DNA of 64,000 bases, taken from assembly GCA_021790995.1 (NCBI GenBank), contig JAJYFA010000004.1:1-64000 (forward strand). The letters run 5' to 3'. Shown piece after piece: positions 34,557 to 42,522 of this stretch. The DNA is from Acidobacteriota bacterium. Lineage in GTDB: Bacteria > Acidobacteriota > Terriglobia > Terriglobales > Acidobacteriaceae. Position 1 is the stretch's first letter, and each line of letters starts with the position of its first letter. A program made the translations under genes and the position numbers. The notes under the pieces were generated by a model. It made no database searches and was not told the DNA's origin. It saw nothing but the letters and a program-made list of their open reading frames with translations.

Positions 34557-35579
34557 ATGCGTCTTAATCGCTTTGCACTGTTTGCCCTCTTCGTGACTCT
34601 CAACTTTGCGCCGATCCAAGCCCAGAGCCGGGCCCAGAGCTGGCACCTCGCAACCACATTTCATCCCGGTGGCGAGGGCGGCTGGGACTATGTCACCGTT
34701 GATGCTCCTCACCATCGCCTTTTCGTAACCCGCGCCACCCACACCCAGGCTATCGACACGCGCACCGGCGAGCTTTTGGCCGACATTCCCGGGCAGGTTC
34801 GCGCTCATGGCGTCGCCCTTGTACCCAAGCTCAACCGCGGCTTTATCACCGACGGCGGCGGCTCCGGCGCCATCCTGATCTTCGATCTCACAACGTATAA
34901 GGTACTCGGCAGCATCCAGACCATGCCCGATTCCGACGGCATCATCTACGATCCCGGCACCGACCTTGTCATCGCGGTTTCAGGCGACGGCAACTCGCTG
35001 ATGACCTTCCACCCGAACATCGACCCTGTTAGCGGAAAAGTCACGACCATTGCCCTTGACGGCGCGCCTGAATTCCTCGCTGCCGACGGCTCCGGCAAAG
35101 CCTATGTCAATCTCGAAAACAAGGATCTCGTCGCCGTCGTCGACCTGCATACGAACAAGGTCCTCGCTCGCTGGCCGGTCGCACCGGGTGGACATCCTGT
35201 CGGCATGGCCATCGATCCGTCCGCCCATCGCATTTTTATTGGCTGCCGCAAGCCGCAAAAGATGATTGTGATGAATACGGAGACCGGCAAGATTGAGGCT
35301 GCACTGCCCATCGGCATGGGCAACGACGCCGCTGGATTCGACCGTGGGCATGCTTTTGCCAGTTGCGGAGACGGTACCCTCACCGTGATCGGCAAGAAGG
35401 GCGGCAACTTTGAAGTTGAGCAGACCGTGAAGACTGCCCTCGGCGCCCGCACTATGGGACTCGATCGCACGACGCAGCAAATCTTTCTGCCCACCGCAGA
35501 GATGCTGCCTGGCGCTCCAGGCCAGCGCCCGCACCCCAAACCCGGCACCTTCGAGATGGTAGTTCTCAGCAGCAAATAA
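34557..35579 (+). CDS. Secreted YVTN-type beta-propeller protein (YncE-like)
   Basis: 340 residues from ATG 34557 with AGGAG nine bases upstream. The signal peptide ends near IQAQS (residue 22). Repeats of about 40-45 residues follow, for example FVTRATHTQAIDTRTGELLADIPG, ILIFDLTTYKVLGSI, VAVVDLHTNKVLARWPVAPGGHPVGMAID and MIVMNTETGKIEAALPIG, a seven-bladed-propeller pattern. Such proteins bind ligands or DNA in the periplasm; the function here is not known. A 12-bp hairpin follows at 35588-35623. Confidence 0.8.
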   Translation: MRLNRFALFALFVTLNFAPIQAQSRAQSWHLATTFHPGGEGGWDYVTVDAPHHRLFVTRATHTQAIDTRTGELLADIPGQVRAHGVALVPKLNRGFITDGGGSGAILIFDLTTYKVLGSIQTMPDSDGIIYDPGTDLVIAVSGDGNSLMTFHPNIDPVSGKVTTIALDGAPEFLAADGSGKAYVNLENKDLVAVVDLHTNKVLARWPVAPGGHPVGMAIDPSAHRIFIGCRKPQKMIVMNTETGKIEAALPIGMGNDAAGFDRGHAFASCGDGTLTVIGKKGGNFEVEQTVKTALGARTMGLDRTTQQIFLPTAEMLPGAPGQRPHPKPGTFEMVVLSSK

Positions 35580-35587
35580 ATCCTGCC

Positions 35588-35623
35588 ATGAGGCGTGCGC
35601 CTGCCACCGCCCGCACGCCTCAT
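35588..35623 (+). terminator. Terminator-like hairpin after the beta-propeller gene
   Basis: ATGAGGCGTGCG (35588-35599) pairs perfectly with 35612-35623, twelve pairs around a 12-nt loop, followed by TCCCTTC. Confidence 0.55.
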
Positions 35624-35764
35624 TCCCTTCTTCGCACTCTTCTTCGCGGTGGAGCTGTTCGTCTCCCCGGCGACAATGGATAGACACCCTCTCCGTGCCC
35701 TGACCGCCCAACAAACGGTGGCCCGGCTTCTCACCTTTTTGCGTTGCGCCTGTCAATACAAACG

Positions 35765-37036
35765 ATGAGCGTGTCTGTTCTGAACATTCCCCTTGTCTCG
35801 TCGGTCTTGCTTGTCGCAGGTCTCGCCTTGCCTTCGCTCGCAGCCCAGTCCGTCACCATCCCCGCCGGTGTTCCGCTGCGCGTCCAGATCGACCACCGTT
35901 ACCGCGTGCGCTCCGGCGTCCGTATTGAAGGCCACCTGATTGCGCCTGTCGATTCCATCGACCACGCCGTGTTCCCTGTCAACATGCCCATCTCCGGTGT
36001 GATTCTAGGCATGAAACCCGATCCGGGTCAGAGCCGTTTCCGCGCGATGCTCGACGGCCAGTTCACTTCGCCCGCCGTCGCTGCCGTGCGATTCGATTCG
36101 CTTCGCCTTGCCAATGGCGTCACACTGCCCATCCAGACCGCCGCAACCCAGCGCGACGCAACTGTTGTCACCATGAAGGCCGGCAAGAAGTCGGGCCTGC
36201 GCGCCCAGGCGCGCGCTCTGCTCAAGGCACGCAAGCGCGATGCCGTCGAGACGCTCCATCACCCCAGGCTCGGCGATCGACTCGAGAAGCTGCTCTACGC
36301 TCAGCTCCCCTGGAGTCCGCCGACCATCTGGACCGGCGCCGAGTACGATGCCGAGCTCACTGCGCCTGTCATCGTCCCCGGCCCGCAGCCCGCGCCTCTG
36401 CCTCAAGCCACCGTGCACGGCACGCCTACGGGCCTTGTCGAGGCCCGTCTGATCACCCCGCTCAACTCCGCAACCGATCGCCGGGGTACACCCGTCAACG
36501 CTGTGCTCACGCAGCCATTGCTTACCCCCAATGGCAAACAGGTGCTCTTTCCCGAAGGCGCCCACATCACAGGATTCGTCACCGTCGCTCGTCCGGCGCG
36601 CTGGTTCGGCCGCAACGGGCAACTGCGATTCACCTTCCAAAGCATTGCGCGCGAAGACGCCGCGCCTGCGGCTATTCATGGGCAAATCGCCGCCGCCGAG
36701 GCTGCTCCCGGCGCCGATGTCAAAATCAACGACGAAGGCACGGCCAAATCCTCATCCGGCCCCGGCAAGTACCTTGCCCCGCTGGCCCTGGGCGCCCTGG
36801 CTACTTCGGCCTTCGACAGCGACGCCACCGCCAACCCCGCTCACAGTGGCTTGGACAGCAACGGATTCGGATTCGCCGCGCGCGTCGCTGTCATGACTTC
36901 AGCCAACGCCGTCCTGCTTCACACCTTCGCCGTGTACGCCGTATCGAAGTCAATCTTCTTTCGCTGGATCGCCCGCGGCCACGAGGTCGACTTCCCGAAA
37001 GACACCCGCATCCAGATCCTGCTGAACTCGCGCTGA
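35765..37036 (+). CDS. Secreted protein with VirB10/TrbI-like segments, function unknown
   Basis: 423 residues from ATG 35765; an in-frame TTG at 35744 is less likely. The signal peptide ends near LPSLAAQS. Two similar beta-rich regions are visible (VRIEGHLIAPVDSIDHAVFP and VEARLITPLNSATDRRGTPV, the second with LFPEGAHITGFVTVARPARWFGRNGQLRF), recalling the beta-barrel of VirB10-family proteins: a soft-glycine, 'P.G..I.G.V' core. There is no transmembrane anchor like VirB10 and no conjugation genes nearby, so it is not a type IV secretion component. A hydrophobic segment (about 365-395, VAVMTSANAVLLHTFAVYAV) may be membrane-associated. Envelope-associated protein of unknown role. Confidence 0.5.
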   Translation: MSVSVLNIPLVSSVLLVAGLALPSLAAQSVTIPAGVPLRVQIDHRYRVRSGVRIEGHLIAPVDSIDHAVFPVNMPISGVILGMKPDPGQSRFRAMLDGQFTSPAVAAVRFDSLRLANGVTLPIQTAATQRDATVVTMKAGKKSGLRAQARALLKARKRDAVETLHHPRLGDRLEKLLYAQLPWSPPTIWTGAEYDAELTAPVIVPGPQPAPLPQATVHGTPTGLVEARLITPLNSATDRRGTPVNAVLTQPLLTPNGKQVLFPEGAHITGFVTVARPARWFGRNGQLRFTFQSIAREDAAPAAIHGQIAAAEAAPGADVKINDEGTAKSSSGPGKYLAPLALGALATSAFDSDATANPAHSGLDSNGFGFAARVAVMTSANAVLLHTFAVYAVSKSIFFRWIARGHEVDFPKDTRIQILLNSR

Positions 37037-37048
37037 TGCCGCTAGCTC

Positions 37049-37069
37049 GGCATTGCCTGCTGCAATGCC
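37049..37069. terminator. Bidirectional terminator candidate between convergent genes
   Basis: GGCATTGC (37049-37056) and GCAATGCC (37062-37069), eight perfect pairs, loop of five. It lies between the two converging genes that end at 37036 and 37117. Confidence 0.45.
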
Positions 37070-37116
37070 CACCGCAATTCTTTGCGATCTCTCTCTAGCC
37101 CCCAACGGCGCGGCTT

Positions 37117-37578
37117 CTACACAGCAAGATGCACAATCTGAGGCTTCAACTCTCCGCCTTTGCCGATTGTCAGCAGCCCCACCGTCACTGGAAGCTCGAA
37201 CCGCCGCGGGCCGCAGGAGCCGGGATTGAAGTAGAGAACGCCCTTTTTCGTGTGGAAGTTCGGCACGTGCGTGTGCCCCGAGAGCACAGCCGCAAACCTC
37301 GCTGCTGCCGGGTCGAGATGCAGCGATTTGAGATCGTGCAGCATGTAGATATACCGGCCCTCCACCAGGACGACCTCGGTCTCGGGCAGTGTGGCGCATT
37401 GGCCTTCGCGATCCACGTTGCCGCGAACCGCGGTGACGGGCGCAATCTCCCCGAGCGCCTCAAGAACTGAAAATTTGCCCACATCTCCAAGATGAAGAAT
37501 CTGATCGACGCCGCGAAGCGCGGGAATCACTTCGGGGCGCAGCAGCCCATGTGTATCGCTGACGATGCCGAGCTTCAC
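37117..37578 (-). CDS. Calcineurin-like metallophosphoesterase (YfcE/MJ0936 type)
   Basis: 153 residues from GTG 37578, overlapping the upstream permease stop by 4 nt (GTGA), so translation is coupled. The dinuclear metal-binding motifs are all present: SDTHG, HLGDVG, GNVD, and SGHTHVPNF, with PGSCGPRR. Family members hydrolyse phosphodiesters such as bis-pNPP or cyclic nucleotides; the physiological substrate is unknown. It is cytoplasmic. The GNVD replaces the usual GN(C/H)D, with no effect on metal ligation expected (Asn is the ligand). Confidence 0.88.
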   Translation of the reverse strand: MKLGIVSDTHGLLRPEVIPALRGVDQILHLGDVGKFSVLEALGEIAPVTAVRGNVDREGQCATLPETEVVLVEGRYIYMLHDLKSLHLDPAAARFAAVLSGHTHVPNFHTKKGVLYFNPGSCGPRRFELPVTVGLLTIGKGGELKPQIVHLAV

Positions 37579-38444
37579 AATCCCAACTCCAACCGCGTGC
37601 GCGGATCAAGCTGATCGCGCAGCGCGTCGCCGAGGAAGTTGAAGCCCAGCACCGCACCGGCAACCGCGGCGGCCGGGAACAAAACCAAATGCGGCGAATC
37701 AAACAGATGCAACCTAGCGTCGTTAATCATCGATCCCCAGCTCGGTGCGGGCGCGGGGATGCCGAGACCAAGAAATGAGAGCGTAGCCTCGGCCAGAATC
37801 ACGCCGGCCATGCCGATGGCCGCCTGCACCAGCAGCGGCTGCACAATGTTGGGCAGAATGTGCCGGAAAAAGATACGCAGCGGGCTGGCGCCCAGCGCGC
37901 GAGCCGCGTCAATATACTCGCGCTCGCGTACGGACATCACTTGTGCGCGGACCAGACGCGCGTAGCCGGCCCATCCGCCGATGGCGAGCGCAAGTACGAG
38001 ATTCGTGAATCCCGGCCCAAGAAAAGCGGCAAAAGCGATGGCCAGAAGAATGCCAGGCAGAGCCTGAAAGGTATTCATGACGAAGGTGGTCAGCGCGGTA
38101 TCTACCCAGCCGCCAACGTAGCCGGCCAGGCCGCCGATCGCCAATCCCAGCGCCGACGAAAGTGCAACCACTGTCACGGAAACCGCCAGCGAAAGCCGCG
38201 CACCCCACAAGAGCCGCGCCAGCGTGTCGCGGCCCAGCTCATCGGTTCCGGCCCAGTGCGCAACCGAGGGCCCTTCGAGCCGGTGAATCAGATCAATCGA
38301 CGCAGGATTGTAGGGCGCGATCCACGGCGCCGTCAGCCCGCACACCACAAAGATCGCGAGCAACGCCGCGCCCACCACAGCCAAAGGCTGCCGCCGCAAA
38401 CGCAGGCGAAACTGGCCCCATCTCTTGACAAGCGAAAAAGACAT
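37575..38444 (-). CDS. ABC transporter permease, DppC/OppC type
   Basis: 289 residues from ATG 38444. The N-terminal OppC segment (RRQPLAVVGAALLAIFVVCGLTAPWIAPY) and the diagnostic HWAGTDELGRDTLARLLWGARLSL, then five core helices and the EAA loop (ARALGASPLRIFFRHILPN) identify a peptide/nickel-type inner-membrane permease. Normally it pairs with a DppB subunit, two ATPases and a binding protein, none of which is in the window. It is coupled to a phosphodiesterase gene. Divergent from the CAP-domain gene, 52 bp apart. Confidence 0.9.
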   Translation of the reverse strand: MSFSLVKRWGQFRLRLRRQPLAVVGAALLAIFVVCGLTAPWIAPYNPASIDLIHRLEGPSVAHWAGTDELGRDTLARLLWGARLSLAVSVTVVALSSALGLAIGGLAGYVGGWVDTALTTFVMNTFQALPGILLAIAFAAFLGPGFTNLVLALAIGGWAGYARLVRAQVMSVREREYIDAARALGASPLRIFFRHILPNIVQPLLVQAAIGMAGVILAEATLSFLGLGIPAPAPSWGSMINDARLHLFDSPHLVLFPAAAVAGAVLGFNFLGDALRDQLDPRTRLELGL

Positions 38445-38496
38445 GCGCTAAGCCAGAATACAGCGACAACCATGCGGATTCCGGGTTGTATCGAGT

Positions 38497-39312
38497 ATGA
38501 AGCTCTTCTCTTTATTTCTGGTTGGGGCGATTGCCGCGCTCATCGTCGTGCCGCCACCGTCAGCGGCGCAGGCGCAGTCCCTTCCATCCGCCACGTCTTT
38601 GCAGAGTGGCGGCCTGCCCGATCTGCGCGGAGACGCAGAGCAGATCTTCGCGCTGGGCAACCAGGCTCGTACACAGGCGGGCGTGGCGCGTCTTGTGTGG
38701 GATCCGGATCTGGCCGAGGCCGCCCTCGAGCATTGCCGCAGAATGGCCGCAGAAGGACCACTTTCGCACCGCTACGGCGGCGAGCTGAGTCTGACCGCGC
38801 GCGCGGCCAAAGCCGGTGCATATTTCAGCCTGATCGAGGAGAACCTGGCCATCGGTCCCACGCCGGGTGCGATCCATCAGTCGTGGATGCAGTCGCCGGA
38901 ACATCGTGAAAACCTGCTGAACCCGCAGGTCAACCACGTGGGCATCGCCGTCGTCTACGCGCGGGGCGTGCTTTACGCCGTCGCCGACTTCAGCGCCGCG
39001 GTCATGAGGCTGACTCCGCAACAGATAGAGGCGCAGGTGTCGTCACTGGTGCGCGCCACTGGCGTGGCGATCCTTCCCAATACTGCCGTGGCGCGGGCGG
39101 CCTGCGCCAGCGACGACTCGTGGCTGCCACCGGCGGCCAATCAGCCGGCGTGGATGATCCGCTGGCAGAACTCCGATCTCTCCGATCTGCCGCAGCAGTT
39201 GCTGAAGCAGTTGCGATCGGGAAAGTACCGTCACGCAGCCGTGGGCGGTTGCCCCGCGCATCTGGACAACACCGCATTTACGTCGTATCGCGTTGCAGTG
39301 CTGCTCTATTGA
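38497..39312 (+). CDS. Secreted CAP-domain (SCP/PR1-like) protein
   Basis: 271 residues from ATG 38497, signal peptide ending near PSAAQAQS (residue 27). The CAP fold spans about residues 45-170: QIFALGNQARTQAG, WDPDLAEAALEHCRRMA, HRYGG, then SLIEENLAIGPTPGAIHQSWMQSPEHRENLLNP-type core and VNHVGIAVVY. The His and Glu of the putative active site are conserved (LSHRYGG, EENLA, SPEHREN). Bacterial CAP proteins have been linked to peptidase-like or lipid-binding activity, but none is proven here. The C-terminal 100 residues have no recognised domain. Confidence 0.85.
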   Translation: MKLFSLFLVGAIAALIVVPPPSAAQAQSLPSATSLQSGGLPDLRGDAEQIFALGNQARTQAGVARLVWDPDLAEAALEHCRRMAAEGPLSHRYGGELSLTARAAKAGAYFSLIEENLAIGPTPGAIHQSWMQSPEHRENLLNPQVNHVGIAVVYARGVLYAVADFSAAVMRLTPQQIEAQVSSLVRATGVAILPNTAVARAACASDDSWLPPAANQPAWMIRWQNSDLSDLPQQLLKQLRSGKYRHAAVGGCPAHLDNTAFTSYRVAVLLY

Positions 39313-39429
39313 AGGTTGGAATCAAGAGAACGCGCCAAGCAGCAAGCGATCCGGCCGCTTACTCTACGAAGCACTTTCCCACCGTGGCAACAGAGGCATC
39401 AAAGTTGCGAGGATAGGTGCGGTCGCGCC

Positions 39430-40953
39430 TCATCCGAACCAAAGATTTTCCTTCCAGAATTCGGGCCAGGGCTCGCGTAGCGGCCCGCAAACGAAGATGT
39501 CGGGGTGATCCACGCTCTCTTCATTGCGCACGTCCTCGGAGTTGCCACCGTGCCCTGCAAGACGGCAATCGGTAAAGAGCGCATTGGCGCCCTTTGCGCT
39601 GAGACCGAGAACAATGATCGTGTTGGGTGCCGGAGCGGGATAGCCGCGCAGCCACTCCGAGTTGGTGGTGCCGATGGGCTCAGGCAGACCGTACGCATGG
39701 CCCAAAATCTCGATCGCTCCATACTCGCCATAGTTGCTGGTAAAGATGCCCATGCTGGCCTGCTGCGAGCGCGGGAGCGAATCGCGAATCTGCGCTACCG
39801 CGCGCACTAGTTCGTTCCAGCCGATCTCCTCGCGCAGGTCGCCGTTGTGCGCAAGAGCGAAGCTGCGCAACCGGCCGCCTGAGGCAAAAGGAATCAGAAC
39901 GGCCGCGCAGAGAGCGCCAAATGCGAAGAGCCCCACGAAAAATGCCGCCGCAAGCGAACGCCGCAACCATGCAGGACGAGAGCTGAGCCAGCGCCCGGCA
40001 ACGGCCGCACCCATTGCGATCATCACGGGGTAGGCCTCTGCGACGTAGTAAAAGCGGCCTTTGGCGATCCAGAAGAACAAGACGGGGACGGCGTACATCC
40101 ACGCAAAGATGCGGTAGCGGCTGCTGCGAATCGATGCGACGAGGCCGACTACCCCAAGCGGGAGGGCAAATGGGTTGATGTCGAAAAGGAATTGATACCT
40201 CCAATAGTTTTCGGCTCGCCCCTCGCTCACGTCGCGCGCATGAATGTGCTGAAGAAAGTGGTAGGAAACAAAATCATGACGCACCAGCCAGATGAAGTTG
40301 GGCAGAATCAGGAGGAAGGCGATGGCAACGCCCAACCAGAACCAGCGGCATGCGAGGTAGCGTCGCTCCTGCGTTAGCGCCAAGCCAACGAGCAGGCCGG
40401 CAACGAAGAAGACCACGGAGTATTTAGTGAGCAGCGCGAGCCCGGCGCAGGTCCCGATCGCAAGCCACCAACGCGGATTCTCCGATTTCAGCAGGCGGAT
40501 GACAAACCAGCATAGAAGGATCCACCAGAAATAGGAGAAGGACGTGTACTGAAACTCGGTGCCTTCGAACAGCGGGACCGCGGAAAACGCAACAGCAAGC
40601 GCAGCAGTGACCTGAGCCAGGCGTGAGCCGTCCAGATCGCGGGCCATGAGCCCTGCGAGAACAATGACCGCGGCTTGCGCGAGAACGGAAAAGAGCCGCA
40701 GGCCGGCCATGTTGAGGCCGAAGAGCGCAAGGCCGATGCGCTCAATGAACGGCGTAAAGGGTGGGTATGCGACAAATCCCCAGGCGAGATGCCGTGCATC
40801 GCTCAGAAACTGCAGTTCGTCGCGATGAAATCCGTAGCGTGAGTTCGTGACCAAATGAAGAAGCGCGACGGCTGCAGCGATGGAGATGAGAATTGCGACG
40901 TCGGCTCGCTGGTTGGCGATACGCGGCTCGTCCTCTGTGCGCAAGGGTTGCAA
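39430..40953 (-). CDS. Glycosyltransferase family 39-like membrane protein (ArnT/PMT type)
   Basis: 507 residues from TTG 40953, chosen because AGGAGG lies six bases upstream. A longer frame from 41196 overlaps the neighbouring gene and is rejected. About eleven transmembrane helices are visible, starting with ILISIAAAVALLHLVTN. The first periplasmic loop carries YGFHRDELQFL, with the Asp-Glu expected for the polyprenyl-phosphate-sugar acceptor site of the family. It may transfer a sugar from an undecaprenyl carrier to lipid or protein. The HAD phosphatase gene lies 31 bp upstream on the same strand, suggesting an operon. Confidence 0.82.
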   Translation of the reverse strand: MQPLRTEDEPRIANQRADVAILISIAAAVALLHLVTNSRYGFHRDELQFLSDARHLAWGFVAYPPFTPFIERIGLALFGLNMAGLRLFSVLAQAAVIVLAGLMARDLDGSRLAQVTAALAVAFSAVPLFEGTEFQYTSFSYFWWILLCWFVIRLLKSENPRWWLAIGTCAGLALLTKYSVVFFVAGLLVGLALTQERRYLACRWFWLGVAIAFLLILPNFIWLVRHDFVSYHFLQHIHARDVSEGRAENYWRYQFLFDINPFALPLGVVGLVASIRSSRYRIFAWMYAVPVLFFWIAKGRFYYVAEAYPVMIAMGAAVAGRWLSSRPAWLRRSLAAAFFVGLFAFGALCAAVLIPFASGGRLRSFALAHNGDLREEIGWNELVRAVAQIRDSLPRSQQASMGIFTSNYGEYGAIEILGHAYGLPEPIGTTNSEWLRGYPAPAPNTIIVLGLSAKGANALFTDCRLAGHGGNSEDVRNEESVDHPDIFVCGPLREPWPEFWKENLWFG

Positions 40954-40984
40954 GTTCGGCCTCCTGGGGAACTCCTGCGGTGGA

Positions 40985-41605
40985 CTACGCAGCCGTTCCT
41001 GCTCCGGTTCCGTTGCGGCGCTCAAACGGAGACGGAACACGCACCGATGCCATGCCGGCCGCCGTCGCGCCCGCAATCCCCATCGCGGTGTCTTCAAACA
41101 CAAGGCACTCCCCGGGCGCGACGCCGAGCCGTTCAGCCGCAATGAGAAAAGCATCTGGCGCCGGCTTGGAGCGCGTGTAGTCCTCGTGGCCGACAAGAAG
41201 TTCGAAACGGTCGAGCAGCCCGACCGTCGTCAGCGATTTCACAATCGAATCGCGATTGCTGCCCGAAACCACAGCAAAAGGAATTCGCCCGTGCTGCGCC
41301 TCGATGTGCTCCAGCACTTCGGGCACGGCCTTTAGTTGCGGCAGGAGCGCGTAGTAGAGATTCTCCTTGCGCTCGGCCACGGTTCCGGCCGGCATTTGGA
41401 GTCCCTGCATCTCGTTCAGGCCGGCGATAATCTCCATGGGCGGCTTGCCTCCCCACCGATAGAACAGATCTTCGTCAAAAGTGGCGCCCCACTCGCCGAG
41501 CGCTCTTGTCCAGGCGATGTAGTGCAGCGGCATCGAGTCCACGATCGTGCCGTCGCAGTCGAAAAGGTAAGCGCGAAAAGTACCGGGCGGTAATTGAAGT
41601 TTCAT
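40985..41605 (-). CDS. HAD-superfamily phosphatase, beta-phosphoglucomutase-like
   Basis: 206 residues from ATG 41605 (GAGG just upstream; ATG 41620 is an alternative). HAD motif I DCDGTIVDSMPLHY with both catalytic Asp, motif II VVSGSNRD, motif III RSKPAPDAFL and motif IV VFEDTAMGI are complete, and a helical cap lies between I and II. This subfamily dephosphorylates sugar phosphates such as fructose-1-phosphate or isomerises beta-glucose-1-phosphate. Whether it is a mutase is not decidable here; the typical mutase cap residues were not assigned. Upstream of a GT39 gene. Confidence 0.88.
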   Translation of the reverse strand: MKLQLPPGTFRAYLFDCDGTIVDSMPLHYIAWTRALGEWGATFDEDLFYRWGGKPPMEIIAGLNEMQGLQMPAGTVAERKENLYYALLPQLKAVPEVLEHIEAQHGRIPFAVVSGSNRDSIVKSLTTVGLLDRFELLVGHEDYTRSKPAPDAFLIAAERLGVAPGECLVFEDTAMGIAGATAAGMASVRVPSPFERRNGTGAGTAA

Positions 41606-41684
41606 TGTCCTCTGCGTCATGATGCATAGAGCGGGCCAGATTCACTTCCTCGTCACCCGTCTCGATCCATTATCAAGGAGAACC

Positions 41685-42092
41685 ATGGTCAATATTCAAA
41701 TCGAATATCAGGGAGACCTGCACTGCAAAGCAACCCACGGTCCCTCCGGCGTCGAGATCTCGACCGACGCCCCCAAGGACAATCAAGGCCGCGGCGAAAG
41801 CTTTTCCCCGACCGATCTGGTGGCGACAGCGCTTGGCGCCTGCATGCTCACCATCATGGGCATTGCAGCCCGAACGCTGAACCTCGACATCTCCGGGGCC
41901 ACCGCGTCGGTAGACAAGGAAATGACGGCAACGCCGCCCAGAAGAATTGCCCGCCTGACCGTTCGGGTTCATGTACCCCATTTGCCGAACCCGGTAGACA
42001 GGGAAAAGCTTGAACGCGCTGCCCACGCCTGTCCGGTCCACAAAAGCCTGCATCCAGATATCCAGATTCCCATAGAATTTACCTGGGGGTGA
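41685..42092 (+). CDS. OsmC/Ohr family protein
   Basis: 135 residues from ATG 41685, preceded by AAGGAG. The two redox cysteines of the family are present in ATALGACMLTIMGI and HACPVHKSLH, and GESFSPTDLVATALGAC is typical of OsmC-type peroxidases. It probably reduces organic hydroperoxides in the cytoplasm with thiol electron donors. Divergent from the HAD gene, 79 bp between starts. Confidence 0.92.
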   Translation: MVNIQIEYQGDLHCKATHGPSGVEISTDAPKDNQGRGESFSPTDLVATALGACMLTIMGIAARTLNLDISGATASVDKEMTATPPRRIARLTVRVHVPHLPNPVDREKLERAAHACPVHKSLHPDIQIPIEFTWG

Positions 42093-42522
42093 CGGAAAAC
42101 GCCTCCAGCCATAGACCCGAGCCCGCCATTCGTCACCTGGGGTCCGATTTCTCTATTTGGGAACCCCGGCGGCGCAGCAGCATCAATGTCCGTAGGTCAA
42201 TCTGCCGCCCACGATTGGTGCAGCGATTTGGCATCGCAAAGAAAACCGCGGATCCTTCGGCTGCGGTTGCCGGTCAAACTACCGAATCGGTCATACGCGC
42301 CTGCTTGTCACCAGGATGAGCAAAGCGAGAAAGGCTCCGCCGGGCGCCGTGTTCTCCCGTCCAAGCCTTGCTTGGGCGGGAGAACACAAGCCAACTTCGC
42401 AAAAGGCTCTCATCAAGCCACCCATTCGCAAAAGGCGCTGTCTTAAAAGCGCCCGTTCACTCTGCACGCTGTACAATTCTTGCGTACCTCAGTGTGCGGA
42501 AACTGCCTGAACGTGGAGAGTC
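42093..42522. other. 430-bp spacer with a long hairpin and two short direct repeats
   Basis: Holds the 18-bp hairpin at 42349-42387, direct copies of TTCGCAAAAGGC at 42396-42407 and 42425-42436, a hairpin GGCGCT/AGCGCC at 42434-42453, and TACAAT at 42472-42477 as a possible -10. No protein gene. Confidence 0.5.
42349..42387. repeat. Long inverted repeat (18-bp stem, 3-nt loop)
   Basis: 42349-42366 pairs with 42370-42387 (one G-U) around CTT. Too long and without T-tract to be an ordinary terminator. Downstream of osmC and upstream of the UPF0182 gene. Confidence 0.65.

Noticed and set aside
35765-37036. Type IV secretion component
   Set aside because: VirB10-like segments occur, but there is no anchor and no other VirB/Tra gene within the window.
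40954-41196. N-terminal extension of the GT39 gene into the HAD phosphatase gene
   Set aside because: The overlap region is encoded in another frame by a complete HAD protein; a TTG start with AGGAGG at 40953 explains the GT39 gene better.
42396-42436. Two copies of TTCGCAAAAGGC as a possible CRISPR or phage attachment repeat
   Set aside because: Only two copies of 12 bp, no spacers of constant size, no cas genes or integrase.
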